A DNA stretch of 64,000 bases from the NCBI RefSeq assembly GCF_021228125.1, contig NZ_JAJQQS010000005.1:124001-188000 (forward strand). The letters run 5' to 3'. The notes below the pieces were generated by a model. It ran no database searches. It was not told the origin of the DNA and saw only the letters and a program-made list of their open reading frames with translations. How positions within the stretch are numbered: position 1 is the first letter of the stretch; each line of letters begins with the position of its first letter. Below are positions 61,809 through 64,000 of the stretch, piece after piece. This DNA is from Streptomyces albireticuli. GTDB taxonomy: Bacteria; Actinomycetota; Actinomycetes; Streptomycetales; Streptomycetaceae. The position numbers and the translations under genes were made by a program.

Positions 61809-62225
61809 CGCCCAATGCCCCGATTCGTCGTTGTAGCCGGGATTGGCTCTCTATGCCCATATACACCGCCGTACGGCCGCATCCATGGATCACAGGGAGT
61901 GATTTTTTGGAGACCAATAGAGATCGAGAGTGAGCTTACGAGCTCTATGACTCTGGAGCGTAGCGACTCGACTACGGGGCGGAGTCGTTCCACGGGATTC
62001 AAGACAGAGAAATCGCCATAAGACGTCAACACCGGCCCTGGGCGTGGGCCGGAATGACGGTGGTGAGGGTGTACGGGCGATGGGGCGGGATGACGTACTC
62101 CTGTCTTCCGCACACCGGTTGGAGCCATCGGGGAGGCTATTCCGGCTTCGCGGAGGGCGTTCCCGGCGCCGCGGAAGGGCGTTCCCGGCGTCGAGGGAGC
62201 GCGTTCCCGGCCTCGCGGGGCGGCG
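61809..62225. promoter_or_regulatory. AT-richer spacer upstream of ssgA
   Basis: No gene of normal codon bias is seen in these 417 bp. The part from 61830 to 62030 is much more AT-rich than the chromosome, with TTTTTT at 61902-61907 and several short inverted repeats (for example GCGACTC/GAGTCGT near 61964-61992). It should contain the ssgA promoter and possibly operators. Confidence 0.5.
62154..62220. repeat. GCGTTCCCGGC repeats
   Basis: Three copies of GCGTTCCCGGC separated by 12-15 bp, ending just before the stop of the small membrane protein gene. They may stop or stabilise that transcript. Confidence 0.6.
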
Positions 62226-62444
62226 TTACCAGTCGCCCTTGGACGAGGACGACGAGGTGAACTTCTTCACGACGAAGATCAGGCCACCGATGAGCGCCAC
62301 CAGGAGGAGCGCCTTGAAGACGAGAGCGATCACGAAGCCGAGCACGCTCATGATCAGCCCGCCGAAGACGGCGAGGACGAGGAGCGGCACGGCGATCCAC
62401 TTCACCCACCACGGGAGACCTTCGAGAAACCCCTTCTCAGCCAT
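62226..62444 (-). CDS. Small membrane protein (DUF5326-like)
   Basis: The 72-residue protein starts MAEKGFLEGLPWWVKW, then has two hydrophobic helices (IAVPLLVLAVFGGLIMSVLGF and ALVFKALLLVALIGGLIFVV) and ends in VKKFTSSSSSKGDW. It fits the short actinobacterial family annotated DUF5326. There is no known function. Small size and Ser/Lys tail suggest a membrane-associated accessory protein. It lies upstream of the cupin gene stop on the same strand, with a hairpin between them. Confidence 0.78.
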   Translation of the reverse strand: MAEKGFLEGLPWWVKWIAVPLLVLAVFGGLIMSVLGFVIALVFKALLLVALIGGLIFVVKKFTSSSSSKGDW

Positions 62445-62532
62445 GTCGTCCGTCCCTGCCTTCCGCTTCGTGGGCCCGGAGCGCGGATGCTCCGTCCCTG
62501 CATTCGATGCTAGAGCGGACAGGTGGGCCGAC

Positions 62533-62550
62533 GGGGGCCTCCCGGCCCCC
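62533..62550 (-). terminator. Short hairpin after the cupin gene
   Basis: GGGGGCC and GGCCCCC with a TCCC loop, about 44 bp past the cupin stop in the leftward direction. Confidence 0.5.
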
Positions 62551-62593
62551 GCCCGTCCCTGAACGGTCCCCTACGGGTCGGGAGGGGGAAGGG

Positions 62594-62911
62594 TCAGCTC
62601 TCAGGCGGAGAGAAGACGACGAGGACCCTCAGATCCTCGCTGATGTGGTGGAAGCGGTGGGGGACGCCGGCCGGCACGTAGACGACGCTGCCGCGCGCGA
62701 CCTCCGTGGTCTCCGCCCCGACCGTGATCGACGCCCGGCCGCTCACCACCATGTAGACCTCGTCCTGCGCGTGCGGAGTCTGCGGGTCCATGTCACCCGC
62801 GTCCAGGGCGTACAGCCCGACGGACATGTTCCGCTCATGGAGGAACCGGAGGTACGCGCCCTCGTTCGCGGCCCGCTCCGCCTCCAGCTCGTCCAGCCGG
62901 AATGCCTTCAT
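62594..62911 (-). CDS. Single-domain cupin protein
   Basis: The 105-residue protein starts MKAFRLDELEAERAANEGAYLRF. The cupin motifs are visible: motif 1 is DPQTPHAQDEVYMVVSGRASI (His, Glu) and motif 2 is VYVPAGVPHRFHHI (two His). These residues usually bind Fe, Mn or Ni and catalyse dioxygenase or isomerase reactions, though small single cupins are often of unknown role. ATG is chosen; the much longer open frame to 63694 is spurious and lies across the divergent gene. It is divergent from the PF04020 gene, 72 bp away. Confidence 0.85.
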   Translation of the reverse strand: MKAFRLDELEAERAANEGAYLRFLHERNMSVGLYALDAGDMDPQTPHAQDEVYMVVSGRASITVGAETTEVARGSVVYVPAGVPHRFHHISEDLRVLVVFSPPES

Positions 62912-62983
62912 CTCCCGCTCACCCTCATCCCCCGTCTCCCGTGCCGATCCGCGTCCGCCGATCTCGTCTGCAACGATCTCACC

Positions 62984-63364
62984 ATGAAGAATTTCGTAGT
63001 CAAGACGATCGCGAACGCGGCGGCCCTGGCGGTCGCCGTCTGGCTGCTCAAGGGCATCACGCTGTCCGGCGAGACCACCGTCGGCAAGGTCGTCACGCTC
63101 TTCGTCGTCGCCCTCGTCTTCGGCGCGGTCAACTTCGTCGTCAAGCCGATCGTGAAGCTGCTCTCGTTCCCGCTGTTCATCCTCACCCTCGGACTGATCA
63201 CGTTGGTGATCAACGCACTGATGCTGCTGCTGACGTCGTGGATCGCGGACGAGCTGGATCTGGCGTTCCACGTGGGGGGCTTCTGGCCCGCCCTGGTGGG
63301 CGGCGTGATCATCTCGATCGTGGCGTGGGCGATGCACGTGATCCTGCCGGACGAGCAGGACTGA
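62984..63364 (+). CDS. Small four-helix membrane protein (PF04020, phage-holin-like family)
   Basis: The 126-residue protein starts MKNFVVKTIANAAALAVAVWLL and contains four helices, with NFVVKPIVKLLSFPLFILTLGL as the conserved core and INALMLLLTSWIADEL after it. Annotated as phage holin family IV or DUF360-type membrane protein in many bacteria, but it is chromosomal and not linked to lysis genes here. The function is unknown. No ribosome-binding site is clear before the ATG, so the mRNA may be leaderless. A strong terminator follows. Confidence 0.85.
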   Translation: MKNFVVKTIANAAALAVAVWLLKGITLSGETTVGKVVTLFVVALVFGAVNFVVKPIVKLLSFPLFILTLGLITLVINALMLLLTSWIADELDLAFHVGGFWPALVGGVIISIVAWAMHVILPDEQD

Positions 63365-63395
63365 CGATCTCGTCAACGGACTGTTGACGAACACG

Positions 63396-63444
63396 AAAGA
63401 GGCGGGACGCCGGGGGAGTTGACGCTCTCCGGCCCCGCCTCTTT
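63396..63444 (+). terminator. Terminator of the PF04020 gene
   Basis: AAAGAGGCGGG (63396-63406) pairs perfectly with CCCGCCTCTTT (63434-63444). An inner GCCGG/CCGGC stem extends it. It starts 32 bp past the stop. Confidence 0.8.
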
Positions 63445-63458
63445 CCGTATCGATTCCC

Positions 63459-63542
63459 GCACCTCTTGCCGTGCCTCTTGCCGTGCCTCTTGCCGTGTCT
63501 CTTGCCGCGCTTCTTCCCGCGCCTCTTCCCGCGACCCTTCCC
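63459..63542. repeat. 12-bp tandem repeat array, 7 units
   Basis: Seven units based on GTGCCTCTTGCC drift to GCGCCTCTTCCC. The minus strand could read Glu-Ala-Arg-Gln repeats, but no credible gene spans it. Confidence 0.85.
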
Positions 63543-63584
63543 GCCGCGACGAGGCGGGCCCCGGGCACGGGCATCGCACGCGAG

Positions 63585-63659
63585 GACGGCTCAAAGCCTC
63601 CCCCCTCATGGCTTTGAGCCGTCGCGGTTCCCGTCCCGCCCCGGACGCGGGGAACCGCG
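63585..63659 (+). terminator. Two back-to-back hairpins before the LysR gene
   Basis: GACGGCTCAAAGCC (63585-63598) pairs perfectly with GGCTTTGAGCCGTC (63610-63623). Then CGCGGTTCCC (63623-63632) pairs with GGGAACCGCG (63650-63659). They lie between the 12-bp repeat array and the LysR promoter. Confidence 0.65.
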
Positions 63660-63771
63660 CGACCAAGGCTAGTTGACTGTGCGTCAGTGTCCAATCACGC
63701 CGGCGACGCAGCCCTATCGACTTATTTATAGTTCGCGTACGACCGGGCGGCGTCGAGCCAGGGGAGACAGC

Positions 63772-64000
63772 ATGGATCTGGCCCTCTTACGCACATTCGT
63801 CACGGTGCACCGGGCCGGGTCGTTCACCCGGGCCGCCGCCCTGCTCGGGCTGTCGCAGCCGGCCGTCACCGGCCAGATCCGGACGCTGGAGAAACAGCTG
63901 GGGCGGCCGCTGTTCGTCCGGCAGGCGCGCGGCGTCAGTCCGACCTCGGTGGGCGACGAACTCGCGCGGAAGATCGCCCCGCATGTCGACGCGCTGCTGG
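63772..64000 (+). CDS. LysR-family transcriptional regulator, N-terminal fragment, TTA at codon 6
   Basis: The gene runs off the right edge after 76 codons. The visible part is the LysR winged HTH: FVTVHRAGSFTRAAALLGLS, QPAVTGQIRTLEKQLG and FVRQARGVSPT. The ATG follows GGGGAGACAGC. Leu6 is encoded by TTA (63787-63789), so full expression should need the bldA tRNA. The upstream 110 bp are AT-rich (CTTATTTATAG near 63721) and should contain its promoter and operator. The target gene is not visible. Confidence 0.9.
   Translation, partial: MDLALLRTFVTVHRAGSFTRAAALLGLSQPAVTGQIRTLEKQLGRPLFVRQARGVSPTSVGDELARKIAPHVDALL

Noticed and set aside
61781..62128. 115-codon minus-strand frame upstream of ssgA, considered as an ssgR remnant
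   Set aside because: No HTH or IclR motif is visible, codon bias is wrong for the genome, and it overlaps the ssgA start.
62984..63364. Prophage holin
   Set aside because: The PF04020 name is misleading; no endolysin, structural phage gene or integrase is nearby, and the setting is conserved chromosome.
63373..63666. Frame encoding Glu-Ala-Arg-Gln repeats on the minus strand
   Set aside because: It arises from the 12-bp tandem array, overlaps a strong terminator, and has no ribosome-binding site or conserved flank.

Overview
The window reads as a Streptomyces chromosome. It has very high GC with strong third-position bias, GTG starts and ATGA/TGATG overlaps, and rare TTA codons confined to two regulators. 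It carries ssgA, a Rex-controlled cydAB-cydCD operon and a thiC TPP riboswitch. From about 13.5 kb to the end, the gene order matches my memory of the S. coelicolor core around SCO3966 down to SCO3926 (Sco/ECuC/CopCD/DyP, pheA, serS, cyd, thiC, ssgA). I saw no rRNA, tRNA, CRISPR array, transposase or prophage.

1-13.5 kb looks accessory. It starts inside an MFS drug exporter gene, followed by a PHBH-type FAD monooxygenase, a cytosolic NarL-type sensor kinase (two TTA codons) with its response regulator, and an OafA-type acyltransferase. Two divergent operons then share a 356-bp control region. Leftward are a ketosynthase III-like enzyme, a FabG-like reductase and an unknown protein. Rightward are an acyl carrier protein, a ketosynthase, a degenerate chain-length-factor-like partner, an AfsA-family protein and a HAD phosphatase. 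An AfsA-type enzyme and a phosphatase beside a private acyl-ACP assembly line is the most novel-looking system here. I infer a butenolide, furan or butyrolactone-like product, or a reduced type II polyketide.

13.5-20.4 kb holds an RsbW-like ATPase gene and a copper operon: membrane protein, YcnI, Sco, PCuAC, CopC-CopD fusion and Tat-exported DyP peroxidase, ended by a strong hairpin. 20.5-28.2 kb holds pheA, a 640-bp spacer with a cluster of DnaA boxes, serS, a HAD phosphatase, a rhomboid-like protein, a GntR regulator with an MFS exporter, and an APH(6)-like kinase gene closed by a 44-bp perfect palindrome.

28.3-42.1 kb holds a four-gene ABC-2 exporter operon with a 53-bp tandem duplication, an M24/EphD-like/metal hydrolase/MerR operon, pspAB-htpX, an LLM oxidoreductase, a second HAD phosphatase and an M23 peptidase. 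42.2-50.5 kb is the cytochrome bd operon (cydA, cydB, fused cydCD, then a DevS-like GAF kinase) behind a Rex operator. 50.6-64 kb holds an HisC-like aminotransferase, a LacI regulator, a metallophosphatase, a membrane protein, a TerD-vWA fusion, thiC with its riboswitch, a YibE/F protein, ssgA (without an adjacent ssgR), three small genes and the start of a LysR regulator with a TTA codon. GC-rich tandem repeats and long perfect hairpins occupy many of the gaps.
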